This document shows, in pieces, positions 44,840 to 57,777 of a DNA stretch of 64,000 nt. The notes beneath the pieces were generated by a model. That model saw only the letters and a program-made list of their open reading frames with translations. It made no database searches and was not told the DNA's origin. Position numbers and translations under genes: made by a program. Position 1 is the first letter of the stretch. Each line of letters opens with the position of its first letter. The stretch lies in NCBI GenBank assembly GCA_950106755.1, contig OX467086.1, forward strand, positions 30,026,001 through 30,090,000, written 5' to 3'. This stretch comes from Climacium dendroides. Lineage: Eukaryota > Streptophyta > Bryopsida > Hypnales > Climaciaceae.

Positions 44840-46130
44840 CTGGTGCTTTCTATCAGGAGCTTCCATCGTAATAGTGTTTGTGGTGCAACGCGCCTTTTCC
44901 AATTTGTTGCACTGAATTTTATTAAAGCAACTGATGTTTTTTCGAATTGGAATTGTAGCGCCATCCCTGCCTGCCTGTCTCTTACTCTCTCTGTGTCTGT
45001 TTTTGAGCTGGATTGCATGGAAATTGTGCGTGTTGGGTGAAGTGAAGGTGGTCAGTTTTGGACGCATTGAAGCATTTCGTTCGAAATTGGAACTCTGTTT
45101 GAAGGGCTTCAGAATCTGAGAGACGCTGATTGTTGCCAAATCTTTTGCTTCAACCAGGAGCTTCAAGCGCAACTGCGTTTGTTGATTTCCCAGTACACTG
45201 GAAGTTGTGGAGCTTTGCAATCTATCTTTCAAGCAACTGGTCTTTTTTTCGTGTTATAGTTATAGCTTCGTCACTGAATGTCTGTCTCTGGTGTCCATTT
45301 TGAGTTGGATTGCATGGAAATTGCACGAGTTTGATGAGTTTGATGAGTTTTGTATGCTTTAAGCGCAACTCCAAAGTTTAATTCGAACCGTACTGCAACT
45401 CAGTTTTAGGGCTTCAGGGTCCGAGAGACACCCGTTGTGGCCTTTGAAGCTACTTCAATCAGGAGCTTCAATCGCAACCGCGCTTCAACTGTACCTCAAT
45501 TTCTCATTGGCGTAGGAATTGTGGAGCTTTTGCAATCCATCCTCCAACCCTTTGTCCACTTGATTGTTCCCTCTTGGTGTGGAAGGAGATTACCATGTCA
45601 TCATTGGTTTTGTCCGTCTGGTGCATGGTTTCACACCAGGAACCGGACGTCCGGTAGAATTAAACTTGTGAAAGCTCCTTTGTTGTTGCATTTCTATTCC
45701 ATGGAAGCTCCTTCACAACTCCTTTCCTCTTGAACACACCCAGTTTGTCCACGGATCAGAATTTGGGGTCACCTCCCAACTTGATCCCCAACTTGTCCAC
45801 TACAACTGTGACTTCATCTTGAGTTTTGGCAGGAGTGGGTGAGGACATGGCAATTTCATCGAGCGGCTGTCCATCATGTGTGAAAGCCCCACCGGACAAA
45901 ACCTATCCTTTGACCAATCAAATTACAAAGACTTTTGTCCACTGCTTGTGACGTCCATGTATGAAACGGGCCTGAGATCCATTTCCCATTTTTTCAATCC
46001 ATCCGAAAAGCTTGACATTGATCTTATTTTCAAACTGGAATTGCAGCTCCATTAATCCCTGAATGCCTGTCTCTTGTGTCTGTTTTGAGCTGGATTGCGT
46101 GGAAATTGTGTGTGCGTTACGAATTGAAGG
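44840..46130. repeat. Degenerate tandem repeats of about 300 bp after Kelch gene 2
   Basis: AGGAGCTTC(A/C)A(A/T)CG text recurs near 44856, 45159 and 45464, and GAGCTGGATTGC(A/G)TGGAAATTG near 45006, 45303 and 46088. One more unit set than after gene 1. 45560-45900 between them is not assigned. Confidence 0.65.
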
Positions 46131-48915
46131 TCTGTTTCGTGAGCAATGCAATGAGCGAGATTCCTCTGGATTGGGTTCTCTGGGTTCGTGAACCTTGTTG
46201 CACGCGCTGCGAGTGATGGCTCACTTTTTCTGTCAGACCGTAGTCAGATCTGTCAGATCAGGAAATGTTTTCTTCATCGCATGTAGATATTGATTTTCTG
46301 GATGTACGTCTTGGGAAGATGGTGCTTTGCAGATTTGGGGATCCATATCAGGGCTTTTTTTTTTTTTTTTTCATTTTTTATGAAGTGCCAAAGTGCTGAT
46401 ATAAAATGTTATATTGGATGAGTGCTGATATAAAATGTTATAGTGGTGCTTCAAATTTCAGCATTCATCCAATATATTTTGGATAGAAAATATCATTTTA
46501 GTAGATATCATTTAATTCCCTAATTCTATTTTCATATACAAATTTGACAATTTCATCCAAGATTTTTTTTTTTAATTTGAAGTTTTTTGGCAAAGAACTT
46601 GTGATTTGTTTCCATTTTTTTTAATCCAAATTATTCTTTTTATGTGCAATCTAGTACCATAATGCCCCCCCAAAAGCCATGATTCATACCTTTCATTGCT
46701 AGGAGGTTCCAATTAGTTTGGGGTTGGGATAGTTGGGAGTGTTTTTATATGTCTTTAGGGGACTCTTAAAGTAAATGGAAACTTTTGTCAAATTTTCATC
46801 TATTACACTCTAATTTGCACAATTTTTCATTTAAAAATTCTTGCCAAATCCTAAGCTCTAATGACATCCAAACATCTCAATGAAACTTTGAAATTGGATG
46901 AAAGTTTTATGGCTATGATGCAATAGAGTCTCCATTTTAGTTTCTAATAATTATGATAAATTCTTACACCAGTTTTCTAATAGCAAAATATTATTAACAC
47001 CATTTTTTGAATTTATTATTCTTTCTCTTAAATGTATTGTTTGGTCAAGATCCATGAAAGGTGACATGGAAAATATTCTCAAACATCATCTAAAATTCAC
47101 CCAATTTAGTAAGAGGGGGGGCTTGTACTATTCAAACCTTTCACTAATTGAATAAATTTGTGCAACAATATGTTGGTTAAGCTCTTTGCCAACTCAAAAA
47201 TTATAAATTCCTTGGCTTGATTCCACAATAAAGTGATTCTAATACAAATAGGGTGGCATCTCAATTCTCTCACAATTATGGTTTTTTAGTCTACAAAGTC
47301 AAAATACTATTGATTCACTTTGCACTTTTACATGCCCTAACCATATAAATTTTTGGCAAGCCACTAGATCCATTCCATGCTTCAAGGAGATTTTTAATTC
47401 ACTGTTGGGGAGGCGAATGTTTGAGGGTCTAGGAGCTTCCAATGCAACAAGCTTGTGATGTGACACTAACTGTGCAATTAAAATTGGCATCACACTATAG
47501 CTTTTGAAAACCAAGGAAAAAATGAAGGAAAAAAGATTCATATTCCATCAATTTTCAAATACAAATATAAATATTATATATACATATGTACAAATATAAA
47601 TATAACATACAAATACAACATGTGTGGTTAATTATCTCATATCCTTTGTAATAGATATGAAATAATCCATAACAATACATATAGGATATGTTTACTAATT
47701 CCAATACTAACATGATTCAAGGATTAATAGGTATATTTTTCACAAATGTTTTTTCAATAAATAGTTGACCATGAATAATAATTGATACATGGCCTTACGT
47801 GTTTTAGTTATAGAAAATCATCACATGAGTACGAGTTACTTGAGAAATTGAAATGTTGAAATCAAAATGTCCAAAAGTATCAACAAAATTATGATTTTTT
47901 TTTTCCATGGACAATGATAAATTCAATGGAAAAATTTATCCAAAAGCTCTTTGTTGTTCACAAACTCTTAGTGAGGTTCACATTTCAAGTTTTCTACAAA
48001 TGTAGTTGCAAAAGCCAAATGGTTGCCTTGTTGTGGTCCTTTAGTGGTTTACTCTTAAAGTCCTTGTTTGGCAAAGGAATACAGGTCTAGAGCTTAAAAT
48101 CTTCACTTTTGGAGTTTTCTTTTTCTCCCTATCCCTATATAAACTCATTTAGAACCTTACTCAAAAAATCATAAAACAGCAAGGAACCATGCCAATGGCA
48201 TTATTGAAGAATACACAAAATTTTCTTTGTCAAACATAATTGGATGACTTCATCCATTTCAAGATATGCTCTCAGAAGCTCTTGAAATCATTCATAATCC
48301 AACAAGAGGATGCTAGGACTCCTAGGGGTTCATGACCAATTTGATGAAACCATGTAAATAATACATCCACACAAAGATAAAAGCAAAAACATTATAAATA
48401 TATAAAAAAGATTCGATCTTCACAAATGGAGAGCAAATTCAATTGCTATCATCTTCAAGGCTAAAGTAAACATATAAGAATCACAACCCAACAAGTTACA
48501 AATGGCAAAAGTCATTTCATATTTGCAAATCCCATGAAAATCCAAAAATAACCGAAATGACTTGAAAATTTTCCCACAAACATCGACCATAAAATTATTT
48601 AACTCAAGATAAATTTTTTCTCACGGGGATAATACAATTGTATTTCGATCAACGCTTTCAGTAGTCCGCTTCCTACAAGGTGGAACCTACAAAGTACTAT
48701 TACAGTCAGTGGCGTATTCCAAAATTTGGTTTGAGTACTGGACTAGAGGATCTGAGTACCCACAAACAGTGCTCTAGCTAACGCTGGCTAAACATTAAAA
48801 GATTCACCTGTTCGCTCTGAAGAAATGTTTCTTCTTGCAGCACATGCATAGCAGACATTGCAAGTACACGAAGTCCATGATTATGTGTCTTGGCAGCAAT
48901 CCCTTCCTTGAAATC
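46131..48915. other. AT-rich stretch, no gene seen
   Basis: Contains a poly-T run near 46359, a short direct repeat of GTGCTGATATAAAATGTTAT (46393 and 46421), and an AT microsatellite near 47565-47615. The last 300 bp may include the MPP10 3' UTR. Confidence 0.5.
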
Positions 48916-51900
48916 CTACAGCTTCAATGACGAAGCATTCAGTGGGGGCTTGTCAGCGTCGACAGCTTTTGCAGACTTATTACCCCTCTCTTGAGCCTTG
49001 TCAAGTTCGGCAAAAACCTGTAAGAAAAACTCAAACGAAGTCAATGTTAAACGCAGGTGCATTCTTAACTGAAGAATACAAGATCCGCATAAGATGAAAA
49101 CTAATTAAGGAATTTTAGAATGTTATATAAATTCTCTATTTGACATATTGAACGAAATAACAGCAAAATGGAAATTTCCACACCTTGGTAGATTTTGAGA
49201 ACGATGATGTTGTCCGTTTGTCTTTGCCATGTGTCGATCTGACATTCAACTCCTTCAGCGGGTCCTTGATTGGAGCATTATTCATACGGATTTTCTTAAG
49301 ATTGTCCTCTGCAGTCTTAGCTCCTACAAGAGCAATCATAGACACAATACATCACATTACGTACACTTCAAATGATTGACAAACAATGCCAGCGCAATCT
49401 TCCCTTCAAAAATGATGGATAATACCTTGACCGGAAAATAAAAAAATGATAAAAAGTGACAAAATAAAACCTTTTCTCTTCCTTTTCTTCTGAGCTCTGC
49501 GTCTCTTCCTCTCCTCGGGGGTTAGTTCACTCTCTCCCTTAACAATACCAGCACTCTTGTAAACCTCCTCCGGGGCCAGCATGGACGCATCCGATATTGC
49601 AAGTGGGGCAACCTGTTTGCTCAGAAAGAAAAAAACATCCGTAAACAAACACAAGCAAGCCAAAAAAGTTGGAAACGTGCACTTGATCACTAAACTGCAA
49701 ACTGGCTACTTCTAGACTCGTGCTGTGATTAGACATGGCAATTGTTTAAACAAGTTGTGAGCATATAGAATTTTTTTAAACATACTTATCTGTGGCACAC
49801 GTTGATTTTGCAATATATCATAGCATCATGCTAATATGCAAGATTCGACACTGTGCGTAACTACAAATGATCAGAAATACCTCGGGCTAACAGGACAACT
49901 TGTAGCATGATTACTACTGTTCTTGAGACAACGAGCTCACCGTCGTACATCCAGATTAGTGCAACAACTGAAACTATCTAGCATACCCTAAAGTGTTTTC
50001 ATTTAGGCAATTCCTGTTATATGGCTTCTTAACTACTGCAAACGTAGATTTTGCAAATTATTAAAGAGTGATTCTAATATCCAAAATTTAGCGGAATTCT
50101 ATGGTACGCTACTACATCGGTCTGTGATTTGCTACAGACAATCCGAGCAGCCTAAGGTGACAAGCAATTCCTGCAATTTGCTATCATCACAGAGGACTAA
50201 ATATTTTTCATTTGACAGTGAATTTTTAAGAAATTAAAACAATTTGCTACTTCAGTCTACATGCAATAGTTTCCCATGTCTAGCTCCTAAGATTAAACAT
50301 GATTAAATTGCAGGAAGTAAAAATGGAGAACAAGCATACTTCTTCCATGGCAAGCGCTGGCACGTCAACCTTCACTTCCATCTCTTCCACAGTCTGCATT
50401 GATCACCATGCGTTATCTAAGTGTAGTAGAAACAATAATCACAAAGCAGAAACTCTGTCTTATTACTGGTGGATGCTGTTCTCAACTCTAGATCTCACAT
50501 TTGGACTTCAAAATGGAAATGTAGACATCGGAATCACGATAATATGCAACACAAAGACTTATCTAACCATGGAAAATGATTCCAGGATGGAGTGTATAAG
50601 CAAAGACAATTTAAGACAGAAAAAGTGTAGCAAGGGATCCCAATGGAATTTGAAAAAGTAAGACTACTTACTGGTTTGGGAGCAAAGTGGAAGTGAGAGA
50701 GAGCATCAAGCCTATTGCATAAGTTCTTAAACAAAATTTTCGCCTGCACACACACATTCATGTGCTGAGAATAAGTACATATAACAGGATTCGAGTTGAA
50801 ACCAAAGAAAGAATCAAAACTTTCCGAGCTGAATGAGCATATGTCCTAAAAAATACAAACAGAAAAAAAACGATCGTGTCAAGCTTTGGAAATAGCGCAC
50901 GGCACCTCAGCCTTCAAAGTCTCCATGGCAGGCGTAGCAGCAACAGCAAGACCAGTAGTTTCCATGTATTCTTGCTGCAAATACAACAGAAGTACACAAA
51001 TGAGAAGGTAAGCCGTAAACTTCCAGGAACCTTAAATACAGCAGTCAATCAGTTCACCCCTTTCCCTTGATAAACGAAATGATTCAAGTTGCGGAAGCTT
51101 GCTGCAAGGGTAGATAGATACAATGAAAAATGCCTCAAGACACAACATCCAACACTCAAGAATAAAGATGAAGAGAAATTTACCTCGTAAATCTCTCCAA
51201 GACCCTTTTTACTCTTTTCTTCATCCTACACATCAGAGGGCGCAGTAATTAGATGGGCAAGCGAAAGTTTGCAGTACACAAATGTCACCCACATCATTAA
51301 GTACAAACAATTAATATCCACTTAAGATATTTGGCTATGACGAAGTTGAAAAAGAAAGCCTACAATCATAGAGCTACCATATGTAGCAAATGAAGAAAAC
51401 AACTAAACATTTTAACCTGATAGGGTGCTAATGGTCACATCTGCATAAGTAACAAGAAATCATTCTACACGTAATAAAACTAATGTATTCATCCTTTTGT
51501 CGGACCACAAGCATACCGACGTATTCCAGTAGCAAGGATGTACAGTGGATGGTATCAGATTCCAAGCATTTGTGTGTCGCTCCAACACCACATAGTACAA
51601 TTAATGCAAAATTTCAGAATCACCTAATTCACATCAAAAGAGACCTGAATGGGTGGATTAGAGATAAAAATACAAGAAACGAAATAATTTCTTGCTAAAC
51701 ATACCATTTCAATGCGTTCTTTGGGGGCAGCAGTACTTGGTGCAGCTCTAGGTTGGGGGTCATCAAATCTGCCCTGAAAACAACAAATCGCATGTGAGAT
51801 ATACAATTATGCAATGTAAACATGCATAGAAAAGCGCTAGAAATTTATGTGGCGGGTCCAAAAATATGCTCATGAAGAATAGAAAAAAACTCTGAGGAAA

Positions 51901-54900
51901 CTAGTGAATACGCCACTTTCAAGAACACGAACTGGCAACTGATAAGGGTACGAGCTATGCATTAAAAATGTTTTTCTTTAAATATTCTTCTTGAATATCA
52001 TCAGAGGAGCCTAAATATGTCCCACTAACAGAAAGCTCCAAAGCAGAACAATTTTTTTCTTCAGAATTTCACTGACCTCGATAATGCGACTCCGGATCAT
52101 ATCTTCAAGTGACTGCCTATGTTCTTCCGTAATAACTGGCGCTGGACGAGCAACATGCTCAAAATCCAGTTCAACCTCCAAAGCACTATTTTTTGATCTT
52201 CTAGATGCTGACACCTATTAAACAATCCGCAACCAGAATCTAAGAGTTAGAGATGAAGAGGGACAGAAAAGCCTAATCTAAAAGTTAGGCCAAGCAAAAA
52301 ACTACTGCGATTCCCTCGATGGACAACACTCGAGGGTCAGGACTGATTATGTTCTGGGAAGCAAATTGATAGTTGATGGAAACTAACAAATTTAGCAGAG
52401 GAGAACTCAAAAGGCAATAAATCACGAGTACGATGAGCCCTCAAGGAAGTTCATGTATAAACTTTAAAATTCAAGACTGATTTGTGTTGGAGAATCAAGA
52501 CTAATACCTCGCCTTGCATTGTCCAGTTTTTTGACTCCAAATTTGCCATTTCCAGCTTCTCAATACGTCTCTTCGTTTTCTCCTGTTGTCTCTCGTGTGC
52601 TGAAAGCTTCGTCTCCTGGCAGGTAGCACCCATAAGGATGTCACATTAGCAAAATTGTAGGGACAATACGCATGTTGGAGGTCTACAGAGCACTCGAAGA
52701 AACCACTGCAGGTAGCCGAAATGGTTAGATTATGTGATATTGTGCTAATAATTTTTTAAACGCACCTCTACTGGCTCAATTTGTTGGTCAATATCCATAA
52801 TTCCTGGCTCCTCCTCCTCGTCCTCCTCTTCTACGTCATCATCTTCTTCTAGATCATCCTCTTCAGACTCATCTTGTCTTTTTGAGGGTTTAGGCTTTTC
52901 CTTCTTACCTTTCCCAATAAAATCCGAATATCTGAGAAATAAAGATTGGATCATGTGAGCTATAATGACCTCTCAAGCAATTTTTGATTGCAAAGACCAT
53001 AATAAATATGATGATTCTAAAAAGCCACCATAGTTGGACAGCTGCAAAACTTTAAATCAGATCAAGAAGAAGTGCAAGGAGAATCAGATCATACTTTGGT
53101 CCCCATCCTTCATCACCCTTGTCCTTGCCTGCCAATCTTGCAGAGAAGTCAAACGCTTCGTCCATCTGCATAATCGATGACAGGATGAAATTTGATATCA
53201 AAAGAACTTGCAAAGTCAAAATCCAACAGACACATAGTAGACCTAGGGTAGTACCACGAGTGTCCTACCCGATCCAACAGCTAATATAGGAAACTGAAGT
53301 ATCAATCCAAAAGCTCTTGATACACTGGTTTAACCCCTAATGGACTAAAAGATCAAAGTTGGGCCTTAAGTTTTTATTAGCAGTTTGAAGTAGATCTTAT
53401 GGAAGCATTCTTTTGTTCAATTTTATTTATGTTTTGACCAACACATGCATTGTTCTTCACTGATTTGGGTGACGTAAAATTTAGCTCGATCTGAATTATA
53501 AAATTTCCACTATGATCAATTCATCGAATTGGTCATTTCAAATCCATTAATCCTTGGCCCTTGGGGTTTAATAGATTTGGCAAAAAAAAAGGTGCACTGA
53601 CCTGACCTAACTCTTCACAACTATAAAGATCACCCTTGCATTTGATCGTTGCTAAACCTAAAACATGAGATGCTTGCAAATAGGAAAATACTCGCACTGG
53701 TCAAACCTAAGAAAAACAGAATGTGCAGGTTTGTGGTAATTATATTTAACAGTTTACCTCCAAATCTTCATCATCATCCTCTTCATCCTCTTCACTAAGA
53801 ACTCCAGCACCGTCATCCTCATCTTCCGCAATACCAGCATCCTCTGCATCAGCCCGGTCTAAGAACTTCTCCATATCTGATAATTTCAAAAACTTGTCTT
53901 CGACGGCTTTCTTCTCCTCTGCAAGAGAATTATCACGAGTAAATCTCAGCGCTATGAAACTCCATAACAAAGTGTGGTTTAGGGTTTAAGTCCAAGTTAA
54001 CCCTGAAGGGCCAAGGATTAATGGTTTTCAAATACCAAATCCCGTTTGACCATATTGTGAAAAATGTAAATTCAGATGGGATCAAATTTTGTATCACCAA
54101 AATCAGTGAAGAACATTGCAACTGTTGGTCGAAACCAAATGAAATTGAACAAAAGAAACTCCAAATATGAGCTACTAAAAAACATAATGCCCGAATTAGG
54201 CTTCATGATTTATTAGGGGTTGAGAAAACTTCTGCAAACAGCAAGTAGAGGCTAAACCTTCATCATAATCAGAAAATTCTTGTTCTGATTTTGAATCCTC
54301 CTCCACTTCATCTTCGTCACCAGAGTCATCTTCTTCAGCTTCGTCTTCTTCATCTTCTTCGCCTTCTTCGTCGTCTTCATCATCTGAGCCAATCGCTACT
54401 TCAACGTCGACATTCTTCCTGCGGTCTCGCACCAGGGTTTTCTCCTCCGTTTGCACCAATGCCCCCGGCGGCGTCTTCTCGATCTTCCGGAGCGACTTCT
54501 TAATCAAAGACAGAACAGGAGTCGCCTGCAGATCGATCTGCTGCCATATCTGCTCGGAATCGAAATTCTCCGTCAGGAGCTTCTCCAATTGCGACTCCTT
54601 GTTCACGGCCAACGCGGAGAAGAGAAACTCCGAGGCTGCCCTCGCGCTTTGAACAAGCTCCGGGGTCGCAGCCAGCCAGGCGATGTTGTCAGCTGTTGCC
54701 ACCATTTCTAAGCTCTTCACACCGGAGACCTTAGTCGCCTTCTTCACCGGCGCCGAGCTCTTCTTCACCTCTGATACTTTGTCTGGCGACTTCACTGGCG
54801 CCGAGCTCTTCTTCACCTCTGATACTTTGTCTGGCGTCTTCACTGGCGCCAAGCTCTTCTTCACCTCTGATACTTTGACTGGTGTCTTCTCAGGCGCTGA

Positions 54901-55203
54901 GCTCTTCTTCACCTCTGATACTTTGACTGGCGTCTTCTCAGGCGCTGAGCTCTTCTTCACGTCTGATACTTTGACTGGCGTCTTCTCAGGCGCCGAGCTC
55001 TCCTTCACCTCGGAGACTTCGTCTGGCGTCTTCAATGACGCCATGGTCTGCACCTCTGGTGTGTTTTTCGCCATTTTCAATGTCGCCATGGTCTTCACCT
55101 CGGATTCCTTGCTTGTCGTCTTCGCTGGCGCCATGGTCTTCGCCCGAGGTGTCTTCGCGGGCGTATTCCCTGGCCCTGAGCTCTGGGATCTTGTTATCGC
55201 CAT
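48916..55203 (-). CDS. MPP10: MPP10, U3 snoRNP / small-subunit processome protein
   Basis: Mpp10 binds the U3 snoRNP in the nucleolus (with Imp3 and Imp4) for 18S rRNA processing. Fourteen exons with GT-AG introns read through without a break: 55203-54258, 53918-53758, 53165-53095, 52931-52766, 52615-52508, 52214-52077, 51773-51705, 51225-51184, 50974-50906, 50743-50672, 50393-50340, 49612-49471, 49323-49184, 49017-48916 (2280 nt, 759 aa). Family marks: EQIWQQIDLQ in exon 1, acidic runs, FSARLAGKDKGDEGWGPKYSDFIG across exons 3-4, ANLESKNWTMQGE, ELDFEHVARPAPVITEEH, FDDPQPR, KSKKGLGEIYE, LFKNLCNRLDALSHFHFAPKP, LAISDASMLAPEEVY and the basic RKRRRAQKKRKRKG. The start is the first in-frame ATG, in good context. 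The N-terminus carries unusual 20-residue tandem repeats. Introns 1 and 2 hold small transposons. Confidence 0.95.
53334..53566 (+). mobile_element. Intronic MITE, family E (MPP10 intron 2)
   Basis: Ends CCCCTAATGGAC and GGCCCTTGGGG, flanked by TTTAA on both sides. The interior reads TTGACCAACACATGC and GTTCTTCACTGATTT, shared with 54001-54219 and with intron 1 of the next gene. Confidence 0.7.
54001..54219 (-). mobile_element. Intronic MITE, family E (MPP10 intron 1)
   Basis: TTAA then CCCTGAAGGGCCAAGG at one side, TATTAGGGG then TTGA at the other. Reverse orientation relative to 53334-53566. Confidence 0.7.
54740..55025. repeat. 60-bp coding tandem repeats in MPP10 exon 1
   Basis: About five units at a strict 60-bp period. 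On the coding strand each gives a 20-residue unit such as VSEVKKSSAPEKTPVK. The repeat changes copy by copy through single bases, keeps the frame, and is Lys/Pro/Ser-rich and probably disordered. Confidence 0.9.
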
Positions 55204-55304
55204 CGTCTTCAGGGTTTCATCGAGGAATTCAGTTGAATGTGGCTGTTTCCGCACCAGAAAAAACCGCTACATTGACACCGCGAAGCTCAAACCCTGTGCT
55301 ACGA

Positions 55305-55353
55305 AAACCCTAAAACCCTGCATCACTGAGAACACTGAGGCCTTAAACCCTAA
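55305..55353. promoter_or_regulatory. Two telo-box motifs upstream of MPP10
   Basis: AAACCCTA at 55305-55312 and AAACCCTAA at 55345-55353, about 100-150 bp before the start codon. This motif is common in promoters of plant ribosomal and ribosome-biogenesis genes, which fits MPP10. Confidence 0.6.
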
Positions 55354-55682
55354 AACCTCAATAGAAACCATGTCAAGAGGATGCAGAAGGAAGGCGGATG
55401 AAGAAAGCGGATGTAGACGGAAAGCGGATGAGAAGGAGGTGGATGAGAAAAAATATTTAGCATCACAGAGAGAGTTCATTGTTTTACTCAACCAAGTCAA
55501 TCAACCAAAAAATAATAATTCTGAAAATAGAAAAGTGAGAGTTGTGAGGTGTCAAAGTTAAGAAAAAAAAGAAAAAAACATTTAAAATAAAGAAGAAAAA
55601 GAATGAATAAGCCTACCAAGCATAAAGGTAAAATTGAAATATATATGATTTTGGTGAGCTTATAATGAATTTGTTACTTGCA

Positions 55683-55916
55683 TTAAGTTTTAAATGTCAA
55701 CGAGGATGTTTTTTGTTTGATGGATGATAGAGAATCCTTCTAGTAGGACAAAAGTGCAATTATTCATCCTTCAAATTTTATTGTAAAAAAGAAAGGTGAA
55801 GTCTTGTGCAATAGTTTGACTTCCAATGAATGCTTTTGCAATTTTTTACACAAACGATTCGCATGGTAACCAAAGGAATGATTTTCATAATCACCAGTCC
55901 ATCCTTTAAGGGTTTA
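55683..55916 (+). mobile_element. Family D MITE, copy f
   Basis: TTAAGTTTTAAATGTC at the left, CCTTTAAGGGTTTA at the right, with GATGGATGATAGAGAATCC and TAGTTTGACTTCCAATGA inside. About 0.5 kb upstream of the MPP10 start. Confidence 0.7.
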
Positions 55917-57777
55917 CTACACTAAAATTGTTTAAATAAACATGTGAATAACTTTTCTACCATTAATTACTTTAGTTTTTTTAGTTGTGTTGACAATTAA
56001 AAGATGATTTTATAATGTGATTTTTTAACATCAATATGAATAAATTATAATTTTTGAAGGGCTTATTATATATATGTCCAAAATCGATTTTAGAACCTCT
56101 TGTTTTACAAAAGTGAATATTTTAGATTAGAAGTTGTAGGGGATGGTTTTATAATATGGGTACAAATATAATTATCTTTAAAACACTCTATACAATTGAG
56201 ACAATCTAATTAAAATGATTTTTTTAATCACTTTCATGAGTAAAAATAGGACCATTTCTCAATTTCCAATCACTAATGAGAGTGCTTAGAATATTTTTCC
56301 TCTAATTTGACTCTAATTGTTAAAGTGCCTTGATTTGATGTTTTAATCATTTGCACAAGGCTTGGACATACAAAAAGTATAAGATTGAATGCATCTTTGT
56401 AGTGAGAGGGGAAAACAAACCATCAAAATGAATGAAAAGTGTTTAGCTCCAAGAACTTTTTCAATATTTTTGTAGGTTAAACAACATACATCTTTATAAT
56501 ATCCTAAGTAGTTATCTTGAATAAAGTCAAAAACTTATATAATCAACTAAGGTAAAAACTGGTGGTATAGCCAAAAATAGATGGTGCTAAGGTTCCTTTA
56601 GCATAAATGTAGTCCAAACATTAATTATTTAAAGCAAACAACTTTCAATAGAGGCATTTGCAAATATAGGCTTAGACTTTGTTCAAGAATGTTTATAAGT
56701 TGTATCCTTGTTGAGTGTATTTAGACATGTATATTTTGTTGATTTGAAGTCTAATATGACTATTGCATCTTTCAAGTGTTGCTCTAGAATCTTGTTTGAC
56801 TTAAGTTATGAGTTAAATCCATGTTCTATTGTAACTACTAGAAAGGTTCTGAAAACCATAGAATAACCAATATTGTGTAGGCTTCATGACTTAGTACATA
56901 CATGAATGAACATGGGAACACACAAAACCATTTAGCAATCTTGAAATGCAAGTTGGGTAGAATTATCAACTTGTAGATGTTGAAATGCAAGTTGGGTACA
57001 AGATATGGCTTTAGAATGTATTTTGAAGGAATTGAAACCACCAAAATTTTATTTCAAAACTTAACATGGAAAAATTATACATAATAAAAAAAATTAGAGA
57101 AATTTTAAATTAAATTCTTTGAAAACATCACAAGAAATCGTTTTATTTGCCAAATTTTAAATATAATTTTGAAAATAATAAGAAATAGGATGAATGAAAG
57201 TGTGTGGTATATTGTAATCTCACCAAATTTAATTTTAGTTAGCTTTATCCAATAGTTGACTTACAATTCACAATTTATGAGACACTCTCGATGTCTAACG
57301 AAAAATATAGAAGTGAGATTATAACGTGCCAATTATACCGTGCAATGGTGCAGATGCTCTTCTGAGAGACCATCCCACAACAGCCCTGCCGGTCTCCGCA
57401 GCCACAGAGTGAGTTTTTTACTTTATCTTTCCCCTCATACAATTTCTCAATTCCATTTTGCTCAAGAATAACTTTCAGAATCTCACATTTTCGCAAAATT
57501 CGTGCTCAGCAAGTGGCGCAATCACGTATAGCTCATGCTTGGGTAGGTGCTCTTTCATTTCTCAAATTTTTCTCAAATTTCTAGATCCAATTTGTAGTGG
57601 TCACGATGTTGTTGATGCTAACTTGCACTATCGAATTTTGCAGGCACTGAAATTGCGAGAAGGTTCTTGTGAGGATTTGAGGAAAATTTGACCCTGAAAT
57701 TGTAGGTTAGGTGGAAAGACATTGTGGTATTGGTGTGGCATCTGAAGCCCTAAATTTTTGAAAATTTCGAAGCTTGG

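Larger units (their letters stand above)
42345..45350. repeat. Segmental duplication, copy 2 (carries F-box/Kelch gene 2)
   Basis: Paralog of 23525-27260 without the 23945-24397 MITE. It starts just after a family D element. Similarity fades after about 45350, where this copy goes on with additional 300-bp repeats. Confidence 0.9.
55204..57777. other. Divergent intergenic region between MPP10 and the COQ10-like gene
   Basis: Holds the MPP10 promoter side (to about 55500), a family D element, and then AT-rich sequence. A 44-bp direct repeat (TTGAAATGCAAGTTGGGTA) lies at 56939 and 56981. The less AT-rich 57330-57777 part is probably the promoter and leader of the plus-strand gene. Confidence 0.55.

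Noticed and set aside
54683..55561. 292-codon plus-strand frame opposite MPP10 exon 1
   Set aside because: Mirror of the 60-bp coding repeats; the minus strand has spliced, family-specific sequence.
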